64,000 bases of DNA from Cristatella mucedo (GCA_009760855.2 WPIO01000101.1:1290001-1354000), one strand, 5' to 3'; counted from the stretch's first letter, positions 49,261-63,799 are shown. Program-made: numbers and translations. Notes: generated by a model not told the origin, from the sequence alone.

Positions 49261-49492
49261 GGCTTGAGTTCATCAGTCTCGGACCTGAAAAGCAAACTTA
49301 TCTGTCACCTGCGATTTTAATAGCCTCAGAGAAAGGATGGAAATCTATTACAGCTATTGTGCTGCCCAGAGAGGACCCGATGGTATGGGTGATACTAACA
49401 AAAATGATATTTGAGTCGGATGAAGAGCGACGTATTTTGCCAATATTTCCTGCAATGTAGAGAGGCCATCCAATGTCTGGATAGAGGCGAAA

Positions 49493-49650
49493 GGATATAG
49501 AGATAGAGATAGATAGATAGATAGGTAGATAGGTAGACAGACAGATAGATAGATAGATAGCTAGATAGCTAGATAGATAGACAGATAGATAGACAGATAG
49601 ATAGATAGGTAGATAGGTAGACAGACAGATAGATAGATAGACAGATAGAC

Positions 49651-49681
<31 letters not shown>

Positions 49682-49706
49682 CAGATAGATAGCTAGATAG
49701 CTAGAC

Positions 49707-49785
<79 letters not shown>

Positions 49786-49840
49786 GAGAGTGTGAGAGAA
49801 AGAGAGTGAGAGAAAGAGAGTGAGAGAAAGAGAGTGATAG
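49493..49840. repeat. (GATA)n/(GACA)n compound microsatellite, ~290 bp, then GAGA-rich
   Basis: GATA units mixed with GATAGGTA, GACA and GCTA variants, then a pure GATA block at about 49702-49784 and GAGAGTGAGAGAAA units to 49840. Minus-strand Ser-Ile-Tyr-Leu frames are artefacts. Confidence 0.95.
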
Positions 49841-50592
<752 letters not shown>

Positions 50593-50749
50593 CTAGCTAG
50601 CTTATCACCATGGCCACGCCATTTCTGCACGTGCCTTCTGCACGTACTTCAAATCTCATCTTCTAATCGCAGTGCACGGGTCTTGACCATTGTCTGCTCG
50701 TCTGCTCACTCGGACACTCTTGCATGCACTCATACCTACCTACCTACAC

Positions 50750-50930
50750 CGTGCAGAGACACAGTGCACACACTCACAAACAGACAATAAGAGACACAAA
50801 CCGACACACACATACACTCGCACATGCACTCACACTCGCACATGCACACATATGCACGTACACATACTTATGCACACACAAACACTCGATAACAGACACA
50901 GATACACACACACACACACACACACACACA
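50750..50930. repeat. CA-rich tract with (CA)n
   Basis: Irregular ACACAC/CACTCGCACATG units, ending in a pure CA run at about 50903-50930. Confidence 0.88.
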
Positions 50931-51041
50931 CGTACATGCTCATACTCACACTACTATGTGCACATGCACACGTGACCGCGCACACGTAGGCACGTGCTTG
51001 CACTATGTAGAGCTGCTGCCGCTGACAGCAATGCTGCATAT

Positions 51042-51125
51042 GCTGCTGCTCCCAACTTGCTTTGACTTGCAGCAGCAGCAGAAGCATCTACTGCTGCTGC
51101 AAATCAAAGCAGTCAGTTCCTGGCC
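51042..51125. other. Imperfect hairpin, 19-bp arms
   Basis: The arm CTTTGACTTGCAGCAGCAG (51060-51078) pairs with CTGCTGCTGCAAATCAAAG (51091-51109) with one mismatch around a 12-nt loop. Flanks CCAACTTG and CAGTCAGTT extend it imperfectly. The size suits a small-RNA precursor, but CAG/CTG content alone can give such stems. Confidence 0.5.
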
Positions 51126-52167
51126 ACATCACGAGTTTTCAAATTGCGTCCACATTTAGATACTCACACATGAGCGTATAGATTTTCCTCCCTGCTCGGG
51201 CAGGTCGTAATTGGTTTGCTATAGAAATTTCTCAGGCTTCCGGATTGCAAATAGCTAGGCAGTCTTTGGCTGACCGGTCGAAATCCGCTGCTCTGTAATT
51301 GGCTGCCGCCCCGCCACCAAGAGGAAAGCGCTTGTCGTACGCAGGCGTTCTAAAAACCGGCTGCACACCATATCTGCAGCTTCCTGCTGCTGCTCAATCC
51401 TCAGTCCCGGCGGGCGGCCTGGCCTAAGCGTGCTGGCCCACGGTGGCGTCTCTGGAGTGGGTGGTTCGCTATCCTCGTGGCTCAGCCGCTATGTGTCTTC
51501 GAGTGCGCTCGAAGCACCCGCATCACCATTGCCCCCTCCTGCTAGTTAGTGCACGGCAGATAGGCAAGAGGAAATGAGGTAAGGCTAGCAAGGACTTGAC
51601 TGATGTCGCAATCATCCCGACAGCGGCTGCAGCAGCAGCGCTACTCGCACTCCCTCACGAGGTGGTGCTGCAGAGGCTTGGCTTGGCCCGCCCCCTGCTG
51701 GCTGTCCCGATCAGGAGTGACTCGCCAACCGACAAGGAATTGAAGATAGTAGGACCCATTGAAGCCCTCGCTCGGCCTCAGTGCTGCTAGCTGACCGAAA
51801 ACGCCGACGCTGCATTCGGATCGCTGAACCTCAATTCAGGAGACACCCTGCAGCGTTCGTTGCAGTGCTTTTTCCAGTTGGCGATCTCTGCCCTCGAAGT
51901 GTGCCACGCTGCTGGCGGGTGCTCTGCACAGCTGCAGTGAGCTGCTGCTGTTTCAGCTCCCGGTGAGAATGTTCCCTTGATCGCATGTACACGGCGGCGG
52001 CAGCGCTCTGAGGGCGAGGAGGCATGCCCATCAGCTAAGGCCGATACTTGGTCGATTTGTATCGTTGTGGCTTCCTCCTGCGTGAGTCTCACAATGTCAC
52101 ACGGGAAGTTGTAGCAACGGCCGGGCAAAGCGCAGCGGCTTCTTCTTCGGGTGTCTGCCGGGTATCT

Positions 52168-52170
<3 letters not shown>
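51126..52170. other. GC-rich spacer, no recognised gene
   Basis: The minus frame 51787-52128 (VRLTQEEATTIQIDQVSALA and on) might hold an exon, but I cannot identify it and see no convincing boundaries. Confidence 0.35.

Positions 52171-52213
<43 letters not shown>
52171..52213. repeat. (CT)n microsatellite
   Basis: Pure CT run of about 21 units, 80 bp before the exon at 52293. Confidence 0.93.
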
Positions 52214-52216
<3 letters not shown>

Positions 52217-52292
52217 CGTTAGTGCTGAGTCACTAGCTGGTCCATCCTCTGGTACAGAGAGCCACTGAGTCGGCAACTTTTTTTTTTTACAG

Positions 52293-52420
52293 CCCTTGCG
52301 ATGACCTCTCGAACCGAGGGCAAGCCTACGGCGGCGGCAGTCGTTGGCGGTGCCGACGAGGCTGGTGGCCCAGTGGATGGCACCGATGTACAGCTGATGA
52401 TCAACCATGTCCAGAATGAG
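52293..52420 (+). CDS. Putative first coding exon, gene not recognised
   Basis: A twelve-T tract followed by ACAG (52279-52292) is an excellent splice acceptor. Eight bases later an ATG (52301) opens 40 codons, MTSRTEGKPTAAAVVGGADE then AGGPVDGTDVQLMINHVQNE, ending in phase 0 at donor GTAAGA. An N-terminal low-complexity stretch leading into a helical DVQLMINHVQNE start fits a real first coding exon. No further exon could be identified downstream. The acceptor could serve a 5' UTR intron or, if the species uses one, a spliced leader. Confidence 0.5.
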
Positions 52421-52671
52421 GTAAGAGGAAGAGGCTTGCACTGTTTGGTCGAGACTCACTTTCGCATTCTGCCTCCGCCTTCTGAGCAAGATGACGGTGG
52501 CAGAAGACCGATCCTTTGCAATGTTGGCAAAACCAATCTCATGATACTTTGGAATGCTGCATCAGCATAGATTGTGAGGTAACCGGTTCCTATTCGTATA
52601 CTTCAGGAACCTCGACTGATAACTCGGCTCTCATAATGTTCGTGGGAGATGAAGCTCTGCTTGAGATAATA
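52421..52671. other. Spacer or intron, nothing recognised
   Basis: Nothing recognised. Confidence 0.35.
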
Positions 52672-52775
52672 ATAAAATAATAAAAGGAAACACGATCGAA
52701 TGGTCAATGGTATCACGCTTGATTAATAACATGGTTAGGGGTGACATGCACAGGGTCAGCATGCATTGTGGTTAG
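52672..52775 (-). mobile_element. LINE 3'-end copy (family 1), minus strand
   Basis: AATAATAAAATAATAA tail, then the 3' UTR phrases GATCGAATGGTCAATGGTAT, AACATGGTTAGGGGTGACAT and GCACAGGGTCAGCATGC. The hairpin itself is deleted in this copy. Confidence 0.82.
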
Positions 52776-53369
52776 TGAATTATAATGACTAGGCACTAGT
52801 TGTGTTATAATCTGGCCGATGTAGGCATGCCAACGGGTCACCATTGTAAGAAGCCGCTGCATATTCGGACAGCTGTGCAGCAGCTGCAACTCTCTCGTTT
52901 TGTTTTACAAACTGACATCGTGAAGTAGCTTTCTGAGTTTTCTACCGATTTGCCTGCTCCCCAAGTCGACAGCCCTTCTTTCTTTGGTATTTTTTTATAT
53001 GTGCACGTGCTTGCATCCGTACACGTATGTATGTCTATGCATGCAAATACAGCTTAAGGTTGTGCCTAGGAGCAGTCAGCATTAATATAGACTTCTTGGT
53101 ACAAGGCATGAATTAAAGATTCCACATAAGTGCCCCCTTTATAAGTCGGCACTTTACTGGTACAGCAGGAGCAGCAGGAGCAGCAGCAGCAGCAGCAGCA
53201 GCAGCTGTAGCTGCCTGAAACCTGAAAGCTCTTTGGAGGTACATTTGATTTGTTTACGATAATTGGGATTAATGCACAATACTTTTGCAGCGACTACTTA
53301 AGCATTAGCTGCAAAGTGGCTGCATGACTTCTAAGGAATTGACTTCAGCCGATACCACTGCTGTTAGCT
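52776..53369. other. Spacer with (AGC)n run
   Basis: An AGC/AGG triplet run lies at 53166-53205. Otherwise nothing recognised. Confidence 0.5.
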
Positions 53370-53522
53370 CGCTTTAGCCCAGGAGGTAATGTGCTCACTA
53401 TTCACGGCCCAGATCCTGGATTCGATTCCTGCGGTAGGCAATTCTGTATCACCTGCTGACGGTGGTGGAGATAGCTGTAATAGGTCTTCTGCTGCCATGT
53501 AAATGATGCTGTTTAATCAGCT
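53370..53522 (+). mobile_element. tRNA-derived SINE, head B
   Basis: CGCTTTAGCCCAGGAGGTAA (A box), B box GGATTCGATTCC, then GACGGTGGTGGAGATAGCTG, TAATAGGTCTTCTGCTGCC and GTTTAATCAGCTA. Confidence 0.85.
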
Positions 53523-55191
53523 AAGCTTATTTTTTTATCATAGTTTTGGTTATACAACATTTGCCACCAATGCGCCTGAAATGCTAATTTAATTGGCTTT
53601 GGTTCCCCTTGCTTTTTTGCCTGCCAGTGAGCTCCAATGCTTCAAGAGATTTTTAATAGCTAGCTGTCAACAGCAAAACTCCGAGACTGCATTCTAAAAC
53701 ATTGTAGTTAGAGATAGGTATCCCGAGAAGGCAAGCTTCCGGCTACTGCCGTGTAGCACTAGAATTTGCTAAAAACAAATACCACACGACCCTGGTCATG
53801 CTAAGTTTTTGAAGATATCGATTTATTACTATAATAAGAATCAATAAGCGCCTATTTCGAATGTCCTGCCCTAAGACTGCAGCTTAATGGCTCATTTCTG
53901 GCAACGGTTTTTTTCGGTAAATAGATGCTGTGGCAACTGCCAATTACAGAAAACATCAGCTTCCGATAGGCGAACTCCCTGACCTCAGCTGGGAGGGGAG
54001 GGCAGGCTGCAACATGCATAAGATTAGGCTTCAGCATTGACAATTAATGAGCAGTCCAACAGAGGTCGGCCGACCCAAGCTGGTCGGGTCTGCCAAAACC
54101 TGTCGGGTCGGCTGCTACACTAGTTGCTCGTTGCCTCACCAATGGCTCGACCTTATGATTGAGGTTGCTGCTCGGTTTAAGTCCAATCGAACCGTTCGAT
54201 TTGCTCCTCTGCTTTGACCGGCTTCGGTCGGAGGAAGGTTTGAGCTTTCAGCTACCACCAATGATGGATGTACCAGACTAGCGACGGCAGAGCATGACTG
54301 GCTATTGACTGCAGAGCCGTGATTACAGCTAGCACTGGGGGGGGGGGGGAGGGAGGCTGCGATGATCGTGAGCTCAGCCGCGCTCGTCGATGGCTCCGAG
54401 ATCGTGAGCAGGAACTGCTTGACGTCGAATTGTTGTCCGACGAAGGCTGCTTCCACTGCCGGCGGCTCACCGGTACCTTGAGGGAAATCGTGGTGTAACG
54501 GTGTCTTGGCCACAAATGCCAGTCAGCGGGCTTCTGTCGGAGCAATGAACGTAAGAAGGAATTGTAGACTCAGTTTGAACCTAAATTTAATACCGTAAAT
54601 GGATAGACTTGTCGCGATGGCGCATGCTTGTCTGTGAGCTTACGACTCGGTGTGGCTGCTCTGTGAGATCAGTACTATGGCCGACCTGCTGCCGGGTCTT
54701 GGCCTGCCATTCGGAATCCGCATTCATTACAGATTTGAAGCAGAGCGTTTGCAGCCTTGAGCTTGGTTTCCCTCTCCACGGGCCCCGGATGTGAGAGCCC
54801 GGTGAACTGGTCGATGCCTCATTCTCATCCCCACTGAGCTGCTGGCTGCCGTGGCAGCTGCCAGCACGAGTAGTGCCCTAGTCGCCTGTGCTGGCTGGGG
54901 GGCTGGCGGATGTGGAAGGAAGCCTATTAGCTAGCAAACCTCACACTGGCACTCTGCCGAGGTCGCATCGATCCGTCGTGGCAGGCAGAGGCTCGGCGAC
55001 TCTGGCCGTGGTGGTGGTGCCCGCATGATAACGTGGGCATCACTTGGTGCCCTCCTAGTCCCAGCATCACGTTGCACTCTGCCAATCAAGCATCGAGCAA
55101 TGAGCGTGTGCAATGCATCTGTGTATGTTAGAGTCGGTGTTCGCCTAAGGAAAACGTAAAGTAAATTAAGGATCGATCGCCGAAGAGGCTT
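53523..55191. other. Spacer, no recognised gene
   Basis: The minus frame 54136-54513 (MAKTPLHHDFPQGTGEPPAV and on) has mixed composition but no motif I know. A run of 13 G lies at 54337-54349. Confidence 0.35.
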
Positions 55192-55322
55192 AATTTGCAG
55201 TGGGGGAAGAGCCTTGACTGACGTTGCTTTCACCTTGCTTGCTAGGGGCAATACAGAATTGCATGCTGTAGGGCTTGAGCCCACGACCTGGGTCGTGAAG
55301 TGTGAGCCCTTCACCCCTAGGC
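55192..55322 (-). mobile_element. tRNA-derived SINE, head B, minus strand
   Basis: On the minus strand: CTAGGGGTGAAGGGCTCAC, ACGACCCAGGTCGTGGG, a B box GGCTCAAGCCC, CAGCATGC and a worn tail ending CTGCAAATTAAG. Confidence 0.72.
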
Positions 55323-55356
55323 AAAGTTCCGACTTTGTACGTGTGCTTGTGTGAGT

Positions 55357-56254
<898 letters not shown>

Positions 56255-57615
56255 TGCATTGCCTGCCTGCTGATGTATTCCATGCACTTGAAACGATTGA
56301 TAATAACGATCGGTCTGACAGTTGAGGCACTGGCCTGGTTTAAATCGTACTTGTCTGGTCGTGTTCAATCCGTGTCGTGTGGGGGTCAGGTCTCACACAC
56401 GAGACTGGTCACCTGTGGAGTCCGTCAAGGGTCTGTACTCGGTCCCTTGCTGTTCTCCATTTATACTCAACCTCTGGGAAAAGTGATTAAGGCTCATGGA
56501 AAAGGATATCACTTTAATGCTGACGATACTCATCTGCATTAGTATTCAAACCGTCGGAATCTGCTGCAGCAACTGAGAAACTGAATGCTTGCCTTGCCGA
56601 CATTCGATCCTGGATGTCAGAAAACTTCCTTAAACTAAATGACGATAAAACCGAACTGCTGAGCATAGGACACCCCAAGCGTGTGGCTGGATACAAGGCT
56701 TTGCTCTTCTAATAGGTGATGCTGTTGTGCAACCATCACCACGTGCTCAAATTTTAGTTGTAGTTTTCGGCAGCTGCCTCAATTTTAAAAGCTTCATTCA
56801 GAAGACTGCTTCTATGGCTAGACATCACGTCCGATCCCTATATAAGATTATGAGCTATCTTCCACAGTGGCTTGCAAAAATTTAACTAGCTCCTTAGTTC
56901 TGTCTCGAATTGATTATTGTAATTCCTTTTTGGCTTGGCTAATAAAGAAAGCAACTAGGCCACTGCAGCTGACTATGAATATGGCTGCAAGGCTAGTCTT
57001 CAAGTCCCAGAGGTTTGAGCATGTGTCTCCTTTGCTAAAAGAGCTAGGATGGATGCCGGTTGAGCAACGGATACAGAGAAAAGTTCTTACGCTGACCCAC
57101 AAGGCCCCCCACGGCTTGGCTTTTTCGTACCTAGCTGAACTGCTGCACCAGTGTCAGCCTCTTCGCACCCTCAAGTCCTGTGTGGGCAATAAATTAGCTG
57201 TTCCATTCCTCCACCTAAAGACCGTTGGTGAGATTAAGTTCTCTGAGGGTGCTTTATCAAGTGTATTACTATTATTGGTGACAGAAGCTTTAGCTCTGCA
57301 GGTCCTAGACTGTGGAACTCGCTTCCACAATTCTTACGCAACAACAACTACTCTCCAACTGCCGACTATGGCACATCTTTTTCAGCGGTCCTGAGCTGCT
57401 ACTTCTATGCTACTCACTACCTCAACTGCTCTCCTGACTCTGCTATGCTTCCCACTTTCGCTTTGTTTCGTGAGACGAAGTCTTTTGGCTACCGAATGCC
57501 TACCGAAAGCTGCTTAAGGTGTGAGTTCGCTATACAAAACTCTCCTGCATAACATCCACATAGTCTTTATGGCTTTGTGGAGTTACAGACGGAGATACAT
57601 TGCATTACATTCCAT
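56255..57615 (+). mobile_element. L2/CR1-like LINE (family 2), 5'-truncated, broken
   Basis: It has TVEALAWFKSYLSGRVQSV, CGVRQGSVLGPLLFSIYT, a catalytic box changed to NADDTHLH, a stop, then a shifted frame, SRIDYCNSFLAWL, LVFKSQRFEHVSPLLKELGW, MPVEQRIQRKVLTLTHKAPH and LAELLHQCQPL. The 3' end through GGAGATACATTGCATTACAT equals the 37.8 and 42.1 kb copies. It differs from family 1 in ORF and 3' end. Confidence 0.9.
57228..57280 (+). mobile_element. Family 1 LINE tail inserted inside the family 2 LINE
   Basis: GAGATTAAGTTCTCTGAGGG, TGCTTTATCAAGTG and TATTACTATTATT are the family 1 3' end. They sit between the family 2 codons for LHLKTVG and the later GPRLWNSL-like part, so this is a nested insertion of only about 50 bp. 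The local frame stays open through it. Confidence 0.72.
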
Positions 57616-59617
57616 ACCGACCCGGGCCACCTACATGCTTGGAGGGAGACGGTCACGTGACTGAGTATGTTTCAGCAGCACCCATTTATTTCATTTTTTG
57701 CTGGCTTCCAGCCTGCTGTTAGTGGTCATAAATGAACAGCTTCAATGATTATGTGCGTAGCGATAGAGAGATCCAGACAACATCAAAGAGTATCTAAGGC
57801 AGTGGGGCCAAGGATTCCTTTGAACTTCCGGGAAGCGCCAGATACTCAGCTGTAGGCTGCACGGTAGCAAGCACTAGATTGCTTTGCTCAAGGCTGTGCT
57901 TCATTCAAAGCGCTTCGGCCAGTTCTGCCGTGACTCCGAAAACTCCTACTCAGCTGCATCTAATCTCAATTGAGTCACGGCAGTGGCACATAGGCCATCG
58001 ATCATAGGCAATCATATAACTCATAGGCCGCTGTCACTTTCCTCAGCAACAAAATGCAGTTTTATGAATCTCCAGTTGCTGATATCAGTGGGGTGTGGTC
58101 ATGCTCCAAAATATGCATTAAAAAAAGCTAACAATTAACAGATGAGTGGAATAGGTAATTCCAATACGTATGCTGGAGTAACATAATAAAGGGACGTACA
58201 AGTGAGTGATGGGTTCGTTAAGTCGACGAGCCGCTTGATGGGGAGCCTGCATAGGTCGAAGAGAAGAAGACATGATGACATGGTTGCGATGTCCACGACA
58301 GACAAGCCTCGTCACAGAGTTTTTCCATCAAGTGTTAGTATGTTCTTGCACAGGCAGAATAATCTGAAAGTTATAGGGATGGAATGTAACAACATGTATG
58401 GACTAGCTTGTTTGTAGCAGGAGCAGTTTATTTAATATTTTTGTTACTGAGCTTACCTACCACAAGGAGACCATCATTCACCAGTTGGCTCTTAAATTAA
58501 ATGAGCACATTTCACAAGAAATGAATCGAGTCTCTACGTAGGTCCTATTACCTGCAGATTTTCAGCATCGGAAGCCATGACGAACAAAGAGAACTGCATT
58601 TCACTATTTAAAATGCCTGTATTGCTCAAACACACCTCTGCGTAGTCGGTTTTGGCTAGCTTCAAACAGATTTATAGGTACAGAAACAGCGAGAGTTTAC
58701 ACAATAAATTACGATTTTCCGTTGATGGCAGAGCAGAGGTTTCGAAGACAAGGAAGATAAGACAAACGCACAGCAAGACATCAGCAATGACTGCTGCTTC
58801 TGTCACTTGCAATCTGCAGATAATAGTATGCACTTGCACAGAAAATGCATAAACCGTATTTGTCACGTGTGTGTTCGTGCGGCACTGTCTAATTTCACAG
58901 CTGATCTTGTTTTTCGGGAGTTTTTTTGTTTCCACGTTGAGTTTGGGACCCATTCAATCAGGACAAGCCATTTAATCCATCAGAAAATGAATCTGGATAA
59001 CTTGCCAGCGAGCGTATCTTTCTTTTTAAACGCACCCATGCCAAACAATTGTTAGAGGAAGTTAAGAAAAACGCTGGCCGTAAAAGTGAGTTGTGAAAGC
59101 TTTCATGAATGCAAAGAGGCTGTGCATATAAGGAGTTATTAAACTAAATATTGCAGCTCAGCTTGTGGCCCATTCTCCTTGCATTGCTATCCAGTATTCA
59201 GCAGAAGCTGCTAAGATGTGCAGCGCTTACCAAGAAGCATCGATTGGAGTATTCGGCAATAAATATATTTCTTTGAGTGTGAGCAGGTGTCCTATCTGTA
59301 AGGCGGAGAGATGCTTTGCCTGCCTCCTCAGAGGGAGAGCTAGGGGGAAGGCACCTAGTTTTTTCACAGTAAGTATATAACAATGGAGGCGTTGTTCTAA
59401 TACATTCAAAAAGGTAGCTGTATTTTCCCACTTCTCCACAGGCACAATATTCTCGACTTTTGCAGCAATAGCAGCGTAATAGCGACTTCGCAGGACCACT
59501 ACATTGTAACTGCCCCTCAGCTGAAAACAGCTATCAAGCTACTCATTAAACAGCTGCCCCTTGATTGTGAAAACCTGAGTAGCTTTCGTCCAATCCCATC
59601 TGTTATTCGACTCGTGA
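57616..59617. other. Spacer, no recognised gene
   Basis: AT-rich; no gene, RNA or known repeat recognised. Confidence 0.4.
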
Positions 59618-59651
59618 ACAAGTTTTAGCCCAGCAGGTAGATAATGCTTAC
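59618..59651 (+). mobile_element. SINE head-B fragment joined to a LINE
   Basis: AGTTTTAGCCCAGCAGGTAG, then ATAATGCTTAC, matches the first 30 bp of the head-B SINEs. The LINE starts directly after it. Confidence 0.5.
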
Positions 59652-60945
59652 ATTTTATGCAGATATCACAAAGCCGTACCTATGTCTTGATACCTCCCTA
59701 CCTTCCAGAACGTCAAACTCTCTCAACTTTCACGCTGCATGTTTTTCTGACATTTTCCGCTAGGATGACTATACAATTTCTCAAATTTAATGACAAAATG
59801 AAATTACTATCCACAGGCAAACCTTGTAGAGATTGCAAAACTTGACCCTCTAATTAGATGCGGCCAGCATATCTCTTGTAGCATCTGGACAAAATCTGGG
59901 TGTTCTGTTCCAAAACGATCTTTTACTAGACGACCACGTCGCCTCCACAGTCAAGTCTTTCTACTTTCAGCTTCACAATTTCTGAAATTCAGGCCTGATT
60001 GTACAGGAATACTGCATCCAAGGTGGTCCATGCAATTGTGACATCCCTTCTCGACTTCTGCAAGTCACTACTCACACGTCTCCTGGCCTGTACGAAAAAA
60101 AACATAGACACTTATTGCAAAAATCTGCTTCAATAATTGTCTGTCGCTAGCATTGCAGTTGCTACAACATAATAATAATACATTTGATTTAGCTCCCTCA
60201 GAGAACTCGATCTCTTTCTAAGCACTTTACATCTGCTGTAAGGAAAGCATGATCGAATGGTCAGTGGTAGCGTGCTCAATGACAACAAGAATAACATGGT
60301 TAGGGGTGAAATACACAGGGTCAGCATGCAAGTGTGGTTAGTGGCAGCATGCATAAGCACATACAGAAAGAATCACATGGACCCACTAAATGCTGTCATA
60401 AATAGATGCTTTTTTAGTTTCTTTTTAAATGTGGTCAAGTCAGCAGATGCCGCGACGCAAGTCGGGAGTGAATTCCAGGCTTCACTTTCACCAAACTATT
60501 GGCTCCACATCAAGCGACGTATCGAGTTCGAATGTTCTGCCACTTGCTTTTAGGTTCTTTTATCTCTGGCTAGCCTACATATTCAAGCTACTTTCCAATC
60601 AGGTCCGGCATCGCACGACCCATTCTTCTGACCCAAGTAGTTTTGTTGTGCCTCTAATAAACCTCAGATCCTATGGAGACAGTACTTGCAGTTCGTATGC
60701 TACCGGGTAGAACTCACTCCCAACTAACTTCACGTAATCCCGTACTTGATGGCCTTGAAAAAGAAGCTTGAAGCTCACCAGCGTTTGCTGTGCATGCAGG
60801 AATTGCTCTCTGTGGGCTTGTTTTCGGTGACGGTGTGCATACAATCAGTAAGCAATTGATGTAGTTCCTGTACAGCTCGTATGAAGTGTCTAGAAAGGAA
60901 TTAAGTTCTCTTAAAGCCCTGTACAAGTGTCTTATCATAATTTTT
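59652..60945 (+). mobile_element. Family 1-like LINE, diverged, interrupted by a minus-strand LINE tail
   Basis: It begins at the catalytic region, TTTTATGCAGATATCAC (YADI for YADD), and continues with PYLCLDTSLPSRTSNSLN, the GVLFQNDLLLDDHVASTVKS stretch and LLDFCKSLLT. After the nested element the C-terminal part resumes (LRSYGDSTCSSYATG, corresponding to SFGDHAFSSYAPKAWN in the 16-kb copy), then a 3' UTR with AGTTCTCTTAAAGCCCTG and an ATTATTA end. Many stops; older than the 16-kb copy. Confidence 0.82.
60170..60480 (-). mobile_element. Family 1 LINE 3' end nested in an older LINE, minus strand
   Basis: Starts with AATAATAATA, then the hairpin region and 3' UTR on the minus strand, and reaches the last codons of the ORF (the ATTTAAAAAGAAACTAAAAA stretch). 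Its host LINE runs on the plus strand on both sides. Confidence 0.83.
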
Positions 60946-61014
60946 ATTGTTATTAATTACATCCGTTAATCAAATATTGCTAGTATGATTCAATCAGTGG
61001 GTTTGCCATGACCT

Positions 61015-62465
<1,451 letters not shown>

Positions 62466-62599
62466 CCGTGTGGGCACCTTATATTACAGGAAGTGCCTTC
62501 GGTAGGTCACGCGTGCATTATACAGTAAGCCGACGGCCCTGTTGTAGAGGAATCGAGAAAAACTGAGCCCTTTCAGGGGTGGGGTTTCAGCTAAGACAA

Positions 62600-62690
62600 A
62601 TAATAATTAAACATTTGTATAGTTCCCGCAGAGAACTGAATATATTTCTAGGCACTTTACATTAATCACCAAGCGGGAAAGTGAAGCAAT
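62600..62690 (-). mobile_element. Worn LINE 3' end, minus strand
   Basis: AATAATAATTAAACATTTGT, then GTTCCCGCAGAGAACTGAAT and TTTCTAGGCACTTTACATTA on the plus strand: the family 1 hairpin region, diverged. Confidence 0.75.
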
Positions 62691-63303
62691 CACAAAATCT
62701 TTACCACGTAACGAATCTTTGCATATCCAAACATCACGTCTTGACTACACATACTGCAGCCATGACTACGACGCATCAAACTCAGGCCACATCCATGCAG
62801 GCATGCTCAATGGTTATGCATGATTCTGTGTCCACCCTGGGACTACATTGCACGAACTCGCTTCAAACCTGCCATTGAAAACGTCCCAGATCATCGTATG
62901 AAGGCAGAATGCTCGCCAGGTTGCCAAACTACCATAATAACATATAGAAGACTGTCTTCGGCGAAGCTTTGCCCGAATTGCTGCATACCTCATCCACAGT
63001 ACGACAACGCTTCCCCGTGAAGCTTGAATTGTGAGGCTCCCTCCAGAGGCAGTTGTTGCCCTGTTGGCAACGGCTGGAGTAATGTCCTTCTAGATTCCGT
63101 CGGTGTACAGTGGGCCCTCCAGTCGCTAGATCTCAGCGCTGGCACTCAGGCCCGTAGCGAGGATTTTGCCTGTCGGGGGAGATAAAGCCTGATCTTGAGC
63201 GGTCAGCGCCGGATGAAGCGAGAAGCGCTCAGTGTAAAAATGTCTGGCTCGTCGAGTTCTATTCGTCAGCAGAAAGACAGCAATTCAAAAACGACGATTT
63301 TTA
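62691..63303. other. Spacer, no recognised gene
   Basis: Nothing recognised. Confidence 0.4.
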
Positions 63304-63799
63304 TCACGAAAGTTCGCAGCGGCTGGCCAGATGCAAGGCTCGATCGGGAAAACTGAGCCTATTTTTTTCGAGAAATAGCTCAAGATTTATGGCTGATTTG
63401 GGACAAACACTGGTGCCTTCTTCGGGCGCCCCGCAGAGCACATGTGCACGCCCGGAGCAGCCTTCTGCGCCGATTCTCCTCTTTCTGCCACGAGTCTGCG
63501 CCATATCGGATGCTGCCGCCGACGGCGCGCTAATTTTGTCAGGATCTTCGTTCTCACTACCAGCGATACTAGCCAGGCGAGCACTGGCGCCGCGATTCCG
63601 TATTTCCTGCATAATTTTTACAGACCGGGGGGGGGGCAATGAAGTTACCGGGTAATGTTTCCAAGAACTTGCAAACCAATTCCATTGCGTTGTTAAGAAC
63701 ACCATTGCTAACGTCTTTTATATCGTCATTATAGCCAACCATAGCCTTCATGCTTTCGTTGAGCTCTTGGGCACATAGTTCTTCAGATTGCTTCGACAT
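63304..63799 (-). pseudogene. Unrecognised ORF, frame-broken at a run of ten C
   Basis: From ATG at 63799 the minus strand reads MSKQSEELCAQELNESMKAM, VGYNDDIKDVSNGVLNNAME and LVCKFLETLPGNFIAPPP. At the homopolymer (ten G on plus, 63627-63636) the frame closes, but the adjacent frame continues with SVKIMQEIRNRGASARLASI, AGSENEDPDKISAPSAAASD, RGRKRRIGAEG and on to a stop at 63304. Both halves look like protein, so one base was probably gained or lost in the run. Together they give about 165 residues, acidic first and then with a basic RGRKRR patch. It could be part of a transposon ORF or a host gene; I do not recognise it. Confidence 0.5.
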
